The notes under the pieces were generated by a model. It saw only the letters and a program-made list of their open reading frames with translations. It was not told the origin of the DNA and did not search any database. Position numbers and translations under genes: made by a program. A DNA stretch of 64,000 nucleotides, from contig NC_014935.1 in the NCBI RefSeq assembly GCF_000186245.1, positions 186,001 to 250,000 of the forward strand, given 5' to 3'. This document shows, one piece after another, positions 1 to 7,782 of the stretch (within the stretch, counting starts at the first letter, position 1; every line of letters starts with the position of its first letter). Source of the DNA: Nitratifractor salsuginis DSM 16511 (lineage in GTDB: Bacteria; Campylobacterota; Campylobacteria; Campylobacterales; Sulfurovaceae).

Positions 1-26
1 AATACCTGGGTGAAGAGCTCTTCTGA
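1..26 (+). CDS. C-terminal end of a gene, probably enolase (partial)
   Basis: Only the last seven codons (YLGEELF, then TGA at 24-26) are inside the window. The reading frame ends six bases before the next start. The assignment to enolase is inference from gene order: in Campylobacter and Helicobacter a small membrane coiled-coil gene directly follows eno, and that is the gene that comes next here. The seven visible residues alone cannot prove it. Confidence 0.4.
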
Positions 27-31
27 GCCCG

Positions 32-292
32 ATGGCTTCCGTAAACGCCCCGAAGAAGGAGCGGGCCGAATGGTTCGGCTTTTCGATCCGCAGCCTGGTG
101 CTGATTATTGTGGGGATCTTTCTCTTCGGCTTCTATGTGGGGGTGTTGCTCTTCGGTGAGAATTCCCTGGATGTCCTCAACGGGCTCTACCGGGAGAAGG
201 CGGAGCTTTTGCAGCAGAAGCATCGGCTTCAGAGTGAGAACCAAAAGCTTCAGAAACAGTATTTCGAACTGCTCCAGATCACGGGGGAGTGA
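32..292 (+). CDS. FtsB/DivIC-like small membrane coiled-coil protein
   Basis: An 86-residue protein with a short charged N-terminus, one membrane segment at about residues 20-42 (SLVLIIVGIFLFGFYVGVLL) and a C-terminal coiled coil at about 50-82 rich in Leu, Glu and Gln. This is the layout of septum formation initiator (FtsB/DivIC) proteins, which sit in the inner membrane and link divisome proteins in the periplasm. It starts six bases after the upstream stop, so it is probably co-transcribed with it. Its 3' end overlaps the convergent antiporter gene by 14 bases. Function is inferred from architecture and position; similarity is weak at sequence level, as usual for this family. Confidence 0.7.
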   Translation: MASVNAPKKERAEWFGFSIRSLVLIIVGIFLFGFYVGVLLFGENSLDVLNGLYREKAELLQQKHRLQSENQKLQKQYFELLQITGE

Positions 293-1478
293 CGCCTCCG
301 CTCCGTTCTCTTTTCCACGCTTCCTGTTTTTTCTTTTCGCGATATTTGCTGAGTATTTTGACGGCGGACATAGCGATGATCACTTCAAAGAGGCTGGCCA
401 GGATCAGCTGATCGTAAGTGATCCGGTCGATGCTGCCGCTGTTGAATCCGATGGTGGCGACCGCGATGAGCAGGGTCAGGGGCATGGAAAGGGCAAAGGC
501 GACCCCCAAAGCGTTGAGGGGGCCGTAAAGCCGGCGCAGATGATAGGCCGCCAGGATGCGCAATAGGATCATCAGGCCGGTAATGAGCAGGGCGCCGCTC
601 AAGACCCCCGGCAGGAGAATGGAGGCCAGGTCGAAGGAGACGCCCACGTGGATGAAAAAGATCGGCACCAGAAAGCCGAAGCCGAGGCTGGACATCTTCT
701 CCTCCAGGCTCTTTTCGTGATGGAAAAAGGCGCTGATGGCGACCCCGGCGATGAAGGAGCCCAAGGCCAGCTCCAGATGAAGGATCATCATCACCGAGAT
801 CATCAGGAAAAAGAGGGCCATCGAGAGGCGGATATCCTGATCGGAAGTATCCTCTTTGGGCATAAGCTTCTTTTTGAGTTCGGGGAACCACCAGAAAAGC
901 AGCTGCAGAAACCGATAGGCCAGATAGATCGCGGCGATGAAAAAGAGCAGATAGGAGAGTTTGAGCAGAAGTTCCCAGCCGAATCCCACGGTGCTGGCGG
1001 CATCCAGGACGGTCAGTGTGGCGATGCTGGCGATCTCTCCCAGGACGCCGACGATGATGGCGAGGTTGAGCCAGGGTTGGCTGCGTCCGTAGATTTTGCT
1101 CAGTGAAGCGAGCAGCCCGATAGAGATCAGGGGCAGGGAGGCGGTGACGATGGGAGCGAAGTTCAGGAGGAGCCCCGTAGCGACCGCCAAAACCCCCAGA
1201 GTCACGACGAAGAGGATCGCCTGCCTGATGACGATGGGCGGGCTGCCGGTGATCTCTTTGAGATTGACCTCCATCCCGGCGAGGAACATCAGATAGAGAA
1301 AGCCCACTTCGGCGATAAGGTGGAAATAGGTGTTTTCATAGAGCAGTCCCGCCGAAGCCAGGAGGGTCCCGAGGATGATCTCCACGGGAGGGGTGGGCAT
1401 CCGAAGGGCTTTGGCGATGAAGGGGGAGATCCAGATCAGGACCGAAAGGGCCAGCAGGAGGAGAATATCAGGAGCCAT
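279..1478 (-). CDS. Cation:proton antiporter, CPA2 (Kef/NapA) family
   Basis: A 399-residue integral membrane protein with about 12 hydrophobic segments. Recognisable CPA2 features include the N-terminal ILLLLALSVLIWISPFIAKAL segment, a PPVEIILGTLLASAGL stretch typical of the first core helices, and the GSFIAGVAISAF and FFIHVGVSFDL motifs of the transport core. There is no C-terminal RCK/TrkA-N domain, so it resembles short Na+/H+ antiporters rather than KefB/KefC. The ATG at 1478 has a good GGAG ribosome site, which lies inside the 3' end of bioB; the two genes overlap by 11 bases and are likely one transcript. The ion transported cannot be told from sequence. Confidence 0.85.
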   Translation of the reverse strand: MAPDILLLLALSVLIWISPFIAKALRMPTPPVEIILGTLLASAGLLYENTYFHLIAEVGFLYLMFLAGMEVNLKEITGSPPIVIRQAILFVVTLGVLAVATGLLLNFAPIVTASLPLISIGLLASLSKIYGRSQPWLNLAIIVGVLGEIASIATLTVLDAASTVGFGWELLLKLSYLLFFIAAIYLAYRFLQLLFWWFPELKKKLMPKEDTSDQDIRLSMALFFLMISVMMILHLELALGSFIAGVAISAFFHHEKSLEEKMSSLGFGFLVPIFFIHVGVSFDLASILLPGVLSGALLITGLMILLRILAAYHLRRLYGPLNALGVAFALSMPLTLLIAVATIGFNSGSIDRITYDQLILASLFEVIIAMSAVKILSKYREKKKQEAWKRERSGGVTPP

Positions 1479-2322
1479 GACACTCCGTAGCCACCCGATA
1501 GCCCAGAGATCGGATCATTTGCCGGTCCCGGTCGGGGGCTTCGCCCGGGGTGGTAAGGTAGTTGCCGATGACGATGGCGTTGGCTCCGGCGTCGAACATT
1601 GCCCCCTCCGCTCCGCCGAAGAGCCCTTCCCGTCCTCCGGCGACCATCAGCAGAGGCAGCTCGGGCATAAGCTGCCGGGCACGGCGGATCACCCGCAGCC
1701 CGCCCTTCCGGTCGATGGTCCGCTCGGGGATCGGTAGCGCCGGATTGGGGATGTAGAAATTCAGGGGGACCGAGTCGGGATCGAGGCTTCGGATGCTTTG
1801 CAAGAGACTCTCCCGGTCCTCTTGGCTCTCACCCATCCCGAAGATCCCGCCGCTGCACAGAGAGAGCCCCGCACTTTTGACCGCTTCACAGGTGGCGTAG
1901 CGCTCCTGCCAACCGTGGGTGGTGCATATCTCGGGGTAGTAGGCTTCGCTCGTTTCGAGATTGTGGTTGTAGCTCGAGATGCCGTGGGCCTTGAGGTGCC
2001 TGAGCTGTTCGGAAGTCGCGGTGCCGTTGCAGGCGATGAGCCGCAAGGTGGGCAGCTCCCGGCTGAGTCGGTCGGCCAGACGGGCGATGTATTCGGTGCT
2101 TCGGTCATCGAGCCCCTTGCCGGCGGTGACCAGGCAGTAGCCCAGGGCCCCGTTGGCAGCAGCCTCTTTCGCTTCTTGGAGGACTTGATCCTCCTCCTTG
2201 AAGGTGTAGCGATCGATGGCGGCCTTGTAGCGCACACTCTGGGTGCAGAATTTGCAATCCTCGTTACAGGTGCCGCTGAGGACATTGTTGATGGCGCATA
2301 GGAAGATCTCTTTGGAGTTCAT
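1468..2322 (-). CDS. bioB: Biotin synthase BioB
   Basis: Radical SAM enzyme that inserts sulfur into dethiobiotin in the last step of biotin synthesis. The 284-residue protein carries the CxxxCxxC cluster motif (CNEDCKFC, residues about 19-26), followed by the QSVRYKA stretch, YNHNLETS, the CSGGIFGMGE motif and a C-terminal GANAIVIGNYLTTPG. The length matches Campylobacter-type BioB, which lacks the long N-terminus of the E. coli enzyme. There is no Shine-Dalgarno sequence; a perfect TATAAT ends only six bases before the ATG, so the mRNA may be leaderless. The downstream antiporter overlaps it by 11 bases. Confidence 0.96.
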   Translation of the reverse strand: MNSKEIFLCAINNVLSGTCNEDCKFCTQSVRYKAAIDRYTFKEEDQVLQEAKEAAANGALGYCLVTAGKGLDDRSTEYIARLADRLSRELPTLRLIACNGTATSEQLRHLKAHGISSYNHNLETSEAYYPEICTTHGWQERYATCEAVKSAGLSLCSGGIFGMGESQEDRESLLQSIRSLDPDSVPLNFYIPNPALPIPERTIDRKGGLRVIRRARQLMPELPLLMVAGGREGLFGGAEGAMFDAGANAIVIGNYLTTPGEAPDRDRQMIRSLGYRVATECHGS

Positions 2323-2328
2323 GGCGAC

Positions 2329-2334
2329 ATTATA
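2329..2334 (-). promoter_or_regulatory. -10 box of bioB; predicts a leaderless transcript
   Basis: On the minus strand TATAAT is followed by GTCGCC and then the bioB ATG. Transcription normally begins about 6-7 bases after the -10 box, which would place +1 on or next to the A of the start codon. No clear -35 is visible, which is usual for Campylobacterota sigma-70 promoters. Confidence 0.55.
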
Positions 2335-2340
2335 GTGTAA

Positions 2341-2442
2341 TGAGTGTTAAGCGCTGAGCGTTGAGCGTTGAGAAAAGAGAGGTTTTTGGGTCACTATATA
2401 ATAAAAAATCATTCTCAATTCTCCATTCCCAATTCTCCATTA
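2341..2442. repeat. Heptad-repeat island 1 (TGAGCGT and ATTCTCC units)
   Basis: Two clusters of 7-nt tandem repeats. The first (2341-2375) has units of the type TGAGCGT. The second (2410-2442) has units ATTCTCA, ATTCTCC, ATTCCCA. The second cluster encodes the last residues (GELGMEN) of the phosphodiesterase gene that ends at 2415. Confidence 0.8.
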
Positions 2443-2945
2443 AACTCTATGCTCTCTTCCTGCCACTCTTTTTCTCCGGGATCACGGTAGAGCCGATGGA
2501 CGATCCAGCGCTCCGCTTCCTGTTCCAGGAGTACACATTCGCTGAGGGGCTTTTCCCTGGCGCAGATTTCACCGGGGTTGAGAAAGAGGGTTTTGCCTTT
2601 CATCTCGGCGGCGAAGCGGTGGGTGTGGCCGTAGATCACCAGATCGGTGTCGGGGCTGAGGTAGTAGGGCAGATGCATCATTTTGACTTTGAGATCTCGG
2701 AGCTTGAAATACCAGGGTTCGGCTTTGATGCGGTAGCGGTCGGAGAGGGAATGAAGGGCCCGGTCGTTGTTACCGAAGACGGCGGCGTAGGGGACGCCGG
2801 CCGCTTCCAACTGCCGGAGGTTCTCTTCGATACAGAGATCCCCGGCGTGAAGCAGATACTCCGCTCCCCGCTCCAGCAGTGTGTCGATGGCCGCCTGCTG
2901 AAGATCGCTGCGGCGGTGGGGGTCGGAGAGAACACCGATCTTCAT
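2415..2945 (-). CDS. YfcE/MJ0936-family metallophosphoesterase
   Basis: A 176-residue calcineurin-like phosphodiesterase. The metal-binding motifs are in order: LSDPHRR (residues 6-12), HAGDLC (37-42), FGNND (57-61), and GHTHRF (about 105-110). This is the small MJ0936/YfcE class, which hydrolyses phosphodiester bonds on small substrates in the cytoplasm; the physiological substrate is not known. The last seven residues (GELGMEN) are encoded by heptad repeats, so the natural C-terminus has probably been replaced or extended by repeat DNA. The start codon lies in an 8-bp inverted repeat (2939-2969). Confidence 0.9.
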   Translation of the reverse strand: MKIGVLSDPHRRSDLQQAAIDTLLERGAEYLLHAGDLCIEENLRQLEAAGVPYAAVFGNNDRALHSLSDRYRIKAEPWYFKLRDLKVKMMHLPYYLSPDTDLVIYGHTHRFAAEMKGKTLFLNPGEICAREKPLSECVLLEQEAERWIVHRLYRDPGEKEWQEESIEFNGELGMEN

Positions 2946-2969
2946 CGCAGGCTTCGCCTTTGATGAAGA
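2939..2969. repeat. Inverted repeat over the phosphodiesterase start codon
   Basis: Arms TCTTCATC (2939-2946) and GATGAAGA (2962-2969) pair perfectly. Inside is a small hairpin, AGGC-TTC-GCCT (2949-2959). The CAT at 2943-2945 is the start codon on the minus strand, so in the mRNA the start would sit in the stem. It abuts the heptad island that follows. Confidence 0.7.
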
Positions 2970-3056
2970 ATTGAGAATGGAGAATGGAAAATGGAAAATG
3001 ACAAGATTATGAAGACTTCTGCAAAATTCTCAATTCTCAATTTTCCATTCTCCATT
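2970..3056. repeat. Heptad-repeat island 2 (GAATTGA / AATGGAG and AATTCTC units)
   Basis: 2969-3001 reads as GAATTGA, GAATGGA, GAATGGA, AAATGGA, AAATG. 3022-3056 carries the opposite-sense form (ATTCTCA, ATTCTCA, ATTTTCC, ATTCTCC, ATTTTG). The two clusters are roughly inverted relative to each other, so the transcript of this gap could fold on itself. Confidence 0.8.
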
Positions 3057-3080
3057 TTGTGAAGAGCAGGCTCTTCACAA
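3057..3080. repeat. Perfect 11-bp hairpin over the glcD stop codon
   Basis: TTGTGAAGAGC (3057-3067), loop AG, GCTCTTCACAA (3070-3080). The glcD stop codon (3075-3077 on the minus strand) is inside one arm. It could act as a transcription terminator or mRNA 3' stabiliser, but no T-run follows. It lies exactly at the junction between gene and heptad island. Confidence 0.75.
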
Positions 3081-4457
3081 GCCCATTTTCCCCGGGTTGA
3101 GGATACCGTTGGGGTCGAAGGCCTTTTTTATGTCGCGGAAGAGTTGGAGTTCGGCGGGGCTGAAGGCGATCTCCATAAACTCCGCTTTGCTGAGGCCGAT
3201 ACCGTGCTCGCCGCTGAGGGTCCCGCCCAGGTCCACGACGAGTTGGAAGATTTCCCGGATCGCCTTGTGGCCCCGCTCCAGCTCGTCGGGGTCGTTGCCG
3301 TCTACCATCACGTTGACGTGGATGTTTCCGTCGCCGGCGTGCCCGAAGCAGGGGACCACCAGGCCGTATTTCTCTCCGATGGCGTAGATCTCCTTGAGGG
3401 CTTTGGGGAGCATACTGCGGGGGACAGAGATATCTTCGTTGAGCTTTTTGCTGCCGTAGATGGTAATGGATTGGGAAGCCCCCCGGCGGGCTTGCCAAAG
3501 CTTCTCCCGCTCGGCGGGGTCCTCTGCTACGCGGAACTCCTGGGCGCCGTTGGCGCGGAAGGACTCTTCGAGGACCTTCAGCTGGAAGGCGACCTCTTCG
3601 GGGACATTGCCGTCCACGTCACCGATGAGCAGGGCCCCCGCCTCTTCGGGAAGCTCGATGCCCAGCTTCTCTTTGACCGCCTTGACCACCAGGGCGTCGA
3701 GGAACTCCATCGCCACGGGGTTGGCCCCCTCGGCCAGGGATTTGAAGACGGCGTTCATCGCCGCCTCCACGTCGGGGAAGATCCCCATATAGGATTTGAC
3801 ATATTTGGGCTTGGGGATGAGCTTGAGGGTGATTTCGGTGATGACGGCGAGGGTCCCTTCGCTGGCGATAAGGATGCCGGCGACGTTGTAGCCCGCCACA
3901 TCCTTGATGGTGCGCTTGCCGGCGCGGATGATGTCGCCGTTGGCCCGCACCGCCCGCAGAGCCATCACGTAATCTTTGGTCAAACCGTATTTGGCTGCCC
4001 GCATCCCTCCGGCGTTTTCGCTGACGTTGCCCCCGAGGGTGGAGTACTCTTCGCTGGCGGGATCGGGGGGATAGAAGAGGCCCAGCTCCTCGACGTGGCG
4101 CTGGAGCTCCTTGTTGATGACGCCGGGCTGGACGACGGCCAGCATATTTTCCATATCGATCTCGAGGATCTTGTTCATATGCCGTTCCATCGCCAGGACG
4201 ATGCCGCCGTTGACGGGGAGGGCCCCGCCGGTGAATCCGCTGCCCGCACCCCTCGGGACGATGGCGATCCTGTGGTGGTTGCAGTAGGTCAGGATGCGGC
4301 TGACGTCTTCCTCGTGGCGGGGGAAGATTACGGCGTCGGGCTCATAGTGGGTGCGCGTGGCGTCGTAGCTGTAGGCGCGCAGGTGGGCTTTGTCGCTGTG
4401 GACGTTCTCCGCGCCCACGATGTCTCGGAGCGCCTCGATATGTTTGGGATCGATCAT
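3075..4457 (-). CDS. glcD: FAD-linked oxidase, GlcD/D-lactate dehydrogenase family
   Basis: A 460-residue flavoprotein of the PCMH type. The FAD-binding half shows VPRGAGSGFTGGALP (about residues 66-80), PPDPASEEYSTLGGNVSENAGG, and YGLTKDYVMAL. The C-terminal FAD_oxidase_C half shows GHAGDGNIHVN and SGEHGIGLSK. These enzymes oxidise 2-hydroxy acids (glycolate or D-lactate) and pass electrons to Fe-S partners or quinone. No GlcE or GlcF gene is adjacent; a CCG-domain Fe-S protein is encoded far away at 57041. The start overlaps the upstream PgbA-like gene by four bases (ATGA), so they are co-transcribed. Substrate is not determined. Confidence 0.88.
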   Translation of the reverse strand: MIDPKHIEALRDIVGAENVHSDKAHLRAYSYDATRTHYEPDAVIFPRHEEDVSRILTYCNHHRIAIVPRGAGSGFTGGALPVNGGIVLAMERHMNKILEIDMENMLAVVQPGVINKELQRHVEELGLFYPPDPASEEYSTLGGNVSENAGGMRAAKYGLTKDYVMALRAVRANGDIIRAGKRTIKDVAGYNVAGILIASEGTLAVITEITLKLIPKPKYVKSYMGIFPDVEAAMNAVFKSLAEGANPVAMEFLDALVVKAVKEKLGIELPEEAGALLIGDVDGNVPEEVAFQLKVLEESFRANGAQEFRVAEDPAEREKLWQARRGASQSITIYGSKKLNEDISVPRSMLPKALKEIYAIGEKYGLVVPCFGHAGDGNIHVNVMVDGNDPDELERGHKAIREIFQLVVDLGGTLSGEHGIGLSKAEFMEIAFSPAELQLFRDIKKAFDPNGILNPGKMGL

Positions 4458-5146
4458 TGGATGGCTCCTACACTTTTGTAGTAATCCCCTTTGCTGCTGC
4501 CGCCGAACCAGCCGCCGCTGACTTTGCTGAAGCGGGTGTAGAAGGGGTATTTGGCCTCGGTGCCGACCGGGGTGAAGGGTTTGCTGCCCACGACGTGGCC
4601 GCTGATGGGGTCGAAGAGGACCGCCCGGTTCTTCTGGACCACGTAGACCAGTCCTACTTGAGCCTCTCTGGCAAATTTGGCCAGATTGGAGGGCGTGGGG
4701 GCGGAGTCCCCTTCGCGGGCGAGGAAGGCGGCGTAGAGATCGGGGTGGATCCAGAAACGTCCGCCGCTGCGGGTGATCTTGGAGTAGGTCTGGGCGTTGG
4801 GGGCCAGGACCAGGACATTGCTGTAGAGGTAGCCGCCGATGACCTTGTCGCCGGGTCGGGCGACGCTTTTGGGGGTGGGGAGCCCTTTGTGGTCGAGCAG
4901 GTCCCCTTTGCGGACGGTCGCTACGCCGGGAGAGACCTGGGTCAGCACTCCGGTGATGGCGCTGAGCCCTTTACCGAAATTGTGCATGACGATCCCGCTC
5001 ATCCCGTTGACGGGCAGGGGTTTGGCGAGGGTGACTTTGTTTCCCTCGACCGATTTGATTGTGGTATGGACGGTGGGTGGGAAAAAGCCGGCACTGAGTA
5101 TCAGGGGAAAGAGAAAAAGAGAGATCAATTTCACTGTTTTTTTCAT
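4454..5146 (-). CDS. PgbA-like (plasminogen-binding N-terminal domain) exported protein
   Basis: A 230-residue protein with a signal peptide (KKTVKLISLFLFPLILSAGF). The body resembles the N-terminal domain shared with Helicobacter pylori PgbA/PgbB: a TIKSVEGNKVTL start, GMSGIVMHNFGKGLSAI, and a C-terminal FTPVGTEAKYPFYTRF stretch. The ATG at 5146 is preferred over 5185 because it begins the signal peptide and has AAGGA 8 bases upstream. It heads a two-gene unit with glcD. Plasminogen binding in H. pylori depends on C-terminal lysine-rich parts that are absent here, so a role in envelope biology is more likely than host binding. Confidence 0.75.
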   Translation of the reverse strand: MKKTVKLISLFLFPLILSAGFFPPTVHTTIKSVEGNKVTLAKPLPVNGMSGIVMHNFGKGLSAITGVLTQVSPGVATVRKGDLLDHKGLPTPKSVARPGDKVIGGYLYSNVLVLAPNAQTYSKITRSGGRFWIHPDLYAAFLAREGDSAPTPSNLAKFAREAQVGLVYVVQKNRAVLFDPISGHVVGSKPFTPVGTEAKYPFYTRFSKVSGGWFGGSSKGDYYKSVGAIQ

Positions 5147-5187
5147 CTGGGTTCCTTTATGTATCCGTTTCAGGGAGTTTATCAAAG

Positions 5188-5193
5188 ATTATA
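5188..5193 (-). promoter_or_regulatory. -10 box for the pgbA-like/glcD unit
   Basis: TATAAT on the minus strand, about 40 bases upstream of the PgbA-like start. It is divergent from the M23 peptidase promoter at 5235. Confidence 0.5.
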
Positions 5194-5234
5194 CTTGCTC
5201 CCCATTGAAATTAAGGTAATAGGAGAGGCTTGGC

Positions 5235-5240
5235 TATAAT
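5235..5240 (+). promoter_or_regulatory. -10 box for the M23 peptidase gene
   Basis: TATAAT on the plus strand, 24 bases before the TTG start at 5265. A GAGGAG ribosome site lies between them. Confidence 0.5.
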
Positions 5241-5264
5241 AGCGCGAAAAATCGAGGAGTCTCT

Positions 5265-6626
5265 TTGCGCTTTGTCTGGTTGATGCTCGTGGGGTTTTTG
5301 CTTGCCTGGGGCGCTGAGGTTCGGGAAGCGGTTTGGCAAAAGGGGGAAACCTTCTCCGAATATCTCCAGCGCAACGGGATTTCCCAGGATCTGCTGAGCA
5401 CCATCGGAGCGGAGGACAGCAAATACCTTTCGGAGATCCAGGCGGGGGAGCCTTTTTACGAGCTCCGGGAGGGCGAGACGCTGCTGCAGGCGCTTATCCC
5501 CATCGGGGAAGAGATGCAGATCCAACTGAGCCGGGACCTCAAGAACGGCCGCTACCGTTTCGACATCATTCCCATCGTCTATCGAAAAGTCGAGGACACT
5601 CCCACGGTGGAGATCAAACGCAACTGTTACAGCGACATCGACCGCCTCAGCCACAATCCGAGACTGGGCTTTCTCCTCAAAAATCTCTACAAGGGTGCTG
5701 TGGATTTTCGCCGCCTCAGGACGGGGGACCGCATCGCCTTCTCCTATCGGCAGAAATCCCGGCTGGGCAAACCCTGGGGTCAGCCGGAGATCCTGGGGGC
5801 CGTCGTGAAGACCCGGGGGAAGAAAGAGTTCATCTTCGTCGACGAAGAGGGAAACGCCTGGCAGGATGTGGAGAAGCAGGTGCGGTACAAACAGACCGGA
5901 CGTAAAAAGGAGAGCTACACTGTCACCAAAACGGTCCGGGAACGGGTGAAGGGGAAGCGCTTCAGAATGCCGCTAAACAGGGTCCGGATCACTTCCCGAT
6001 TCACCTATAAGCGATGGCACCCGATCCTGCACCGCTACCGTCCCCACCTGGGCGTCGATTTCGGTGCCAGACGGGGGACGCCTCTGCATGCCGTAGATAA
6101 AGGGCGGGTGGTTTATGCCGGATGGATGCGGGGGTACGGGAAGGTGGTCAAGATCGCCCATGCTGGAGGATTCGTCTCCCTCTATGCCCATCAGAGCCGA
6201 CTCCTGGTGCATCGGGGCAGCTACGTTAAGCGGGGGCAGGTGATCGGACGGGTGGGAAGCACCGGCCGGAGCACGGGCCCGCACCTGCACTTCGGGCTCT
6301 ACCACAACGGCCGGGCGGTCGATCCCCTCAAATATCTGGGTAAAAATGGCCGAAGCACCCGCATCCGAAAAGTCACGACCCACCGTACCCGGATGAAGGA
6401 GTATACGGTCATCAAGACGAAACGGGTTCCGATCGCCGGGGCCAAGGCCCTCAAAAAGCGCCTGCTCGCGGCACTCGAGGCTTCGCCCCGAGCCTTCAGC
6501 TGGGAAGACTATGAGCGGAATTTCATCACCGTCGATCCGGCTATGCTGCGCCGCCCCGCGGATCAAAACGCATCCGATCTGCAGTCCGCCGCAGTCTTCC
6601 AGGCGGCAAAAAGCGCCGAAAATTGA
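5265..6626 (+). CDS. M23 (LytM) zinc metallopeptidase, Csd3/HdpA-like
   Basis: A 453-residue exported peptidoglycan hydrolase. The start is TTG, chosen because GGAG lies five bases upstream and the frame begins with a signal peptide (FVWLMLVGFLLAWG). The C-terminal LytM domain contains the zinc ligands in HLGVDFG (about residue 261) and HLHFG (about 345) plus YAHQSRL. A long N-terminal region precedes it, as in H. pylori Csd3/HdpA, which trims crosslinks and pentapeptides to set helical cell shape. A C-terminal extension after the catalytic domain (about 90 residues) ends in a Ser/Ala-rich tail. The NUDIX gene starts 10 bases downstream. Confidence 0.87.
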   Translation: MRFVWLMLVGFLLAWGAEVREAVWQKGETFSEYLQRNGISQDLLSTIGAEDSKYLSEIQAGEPFYELREGETLLQALIPIGEEMQIQLSRDLKNGRYRFDIIPIVYRKVEDTPTVEIKRNCYSDIDRLSHNPRLGFLLKNLYKGAVDFRRLRTGDRIAFSYRQKSRLGKPWGQPEILGAVVKTRGKKEFIFVDEEGNAWQDVEKQVRYKQTGRKKESYTVTKTVRERVKGKRFRMPLNRVRITSRFTYKRWHPILHRYRPHLGVDFGARRGTPLHAVDKGRVVYAGWMRGYGKVVKIAHAGGFVSLYAHQSRLLVHRGSYVKRGQVIGRVGSTGRSTGPHLHFGLYHNGRAVDPLKYLGKNGRSTRIRKVTTHRTRMKEYTVIKTKRVPIAGAKALKKRLLAALEASPRAFSWEDYERNFITVDPAMLRRPADQNASDLQSAAVFQAAKSAEN

Positions 6627-6636
6627 AAGAGAGACT

Positions 6637-7215
6637 ATGACCCATACCATCGAAGATTTTCATCTGGAGCCCCTGAAAGAGGGGAAGTTCATCCATCCCC
6701 ATCTGGCCCGCTACCGTCAGGACGGTGAAGCGAAAAGCTGGGAAGTGCTCGAGGCGGGCGACAGCGTGGCGATCCTGATCTGGCATCGGGAGCACGGGCG
6801 TTTCGTGCTGGTGCGTCAATTTCGTCCGGCGGTCTATCTTCACAATAAAGAGGGGATGACGATCGAGCTTTGCGCCGGCCTGCTGGACAAGGAGGGGTAC
6901 TCCCCCGAAGCGGTAGCAGCCGAAGAGGTAGAAGAGGAGTGCGGTTTTCGTGTACGTCCCGAAGCGCTGGAGAAGATCACCTCTTTTTATACTTCGGTGG
7001 GCTTCGCCGGCAGCCGGCAGACCCTCTATTACGTAGAGGTGGAGGAGTCGATGCGGATCGGCCCCGGCGGCGGAGTCCCGGGGGAGGAGCAGATCGAAGT
7101 GTTGGAGTTGAGTCCTGAGGAGGCGCGCCGCTTGATGGAGGATGAGGGTGTCGCCCGGACTCCGGGCCTGCTCTATGCCCTCTGTTGGTGGTTTGCCCGG
7201 CGCTCGGAGGCTTAG
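6637..7215 (+). CDS. NUDIX hydrolase, NUDT14/UDP-sugar pyrophosphatase-like
   Basis: A 192-residue enzyme that likely cleaves a nucleoside diphosphate sugar. The Nudix box is GLLDKEGYSPEAVAAEEVEE followed by ECGF. Its ELCAGLLDKEG lead-in and ECGF end resemble eukaryotic NUDT14 more than E. coli NudF. The residue before the catalytic Glu, usually Arg or Lys, is Glu here. The ATG at 6637 is preferred because the upstream frame overlaps the peptidase gene and shows no homology. It follows the M23 gene by 10 bases. The stop overlaps the convergent globin gene. Confidence 0.88.
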   Translation: MTHTIEDFHLEPLKEGKFIHPHLARYRQDGEAKSWEVLEAGDSVAILIWHREHGRFVLVRQFRPAVYLHNKEGMTIELCAGLLDKEGYSPEAVAAEEVEEECGFRVRPEALEKITSFYTSVGFAGSRQTLYYVEVEESMRIGPGGGVPGEEQIEVLELSPEEARRLMEDEGVARTPGLLYALCWWFARRSEA

Positions 7216-7718
7216 TTCGCCGATTTCTCCTCTTGAGCCTGGGTGTAGCTGGCGTAGTATTCGCTGCCGTCACTGAAGCTGTTGACGGTGAGCTTGGAGA
7301 ACTGGTCGAGATAGTCCCAAAACTCCTTTTTAATCTCCTCGTCGACATCTTTGACCTCGTCGAGGGCTTCGCGCATAGTCCCGAGCCATTCGATGCGGGC
7401 TTTTTCGTTAATGGAGAAGTCGTCGTGGATTCGGATCATATATTCGTTGAGATTCATTCCCTTGGCTTCATCCTCATAAATCTTCGGGCCGCCGCAGATC
7501 TGGATGAAGAATTTGCTGTTCTTCTCCTTGACCTTCTGGAACTCCTCCTCATCCTGGGGGAAGAAGTGGGCGATGTCGCTCTCATAGATCTTGTCGTAGA
7601 AGTTGTACATCAGTTTGCGCATCCCCTCTTCGCCGCCGATGGCGTCGTAGAAGCGTTTGCCGGGGTTTTTGAAGCGGACCTTCTCCCCTTTTTTTACCGG
7701 GCTGATCTCCAGTGCCAT
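7212..7718 (-). CDS. Truncated (2/2) haemoglobin, group II-like
   Basis: A 168-residue globin-like protein. The segment FYDAIGGEEGMRKLMYNFYD (about residues 23-42) matches the A/B helices of truncated globins. FFIQICGGPKIYEDEAKGMN fits the E-F region with its GGP turn, and IRIHDDFSIN carries the proximal His. It is longer than most trHbO proteins, with N- and C-terminal extensions. Likely roles are oxygen or nitric oxide chemistry. Campylobacter Ctb is group III, so this is a different type. It stands alone, convergent with the NUDIX gene, with an AGGAG site before the ATG. Confidence 0.8.
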   Translation of the reverse strand: MALEISPVKKGEKVRFKNPGKRFYDAIGGEEGMRKLMYNFYDKIYESDIAHFFPQDEEEFQKVKEKNSKFFIQICGGPKIYEDEAKGMNLNEYMIRIHDDFSINEKARIEWLGTMREALDEVKDVDEEIKKEFWDYLDQFSKLTVNSFSDGSEYYASYTQAQEEKSAN

Positions 7719-7782
7719 ACATACTCCTTTTGTTAATTCGGACTGATTTTATCTTAATTGAGTTTTTTCCTCTTGATGCAGA

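Noticed and set aside
3144-4481. A 445-codon plus-strand open frame opposite glcD
   Set aside because: It is the antisense shadow of a GC-rich conserved gene, with acidic low-complexity translation and no start signal.
4454-5146. PgbA-like protein as a host plasminogen-binding virulence factor
   Set aside because: Only the N-terminal domain is present; the surrounding genome looks free-living.
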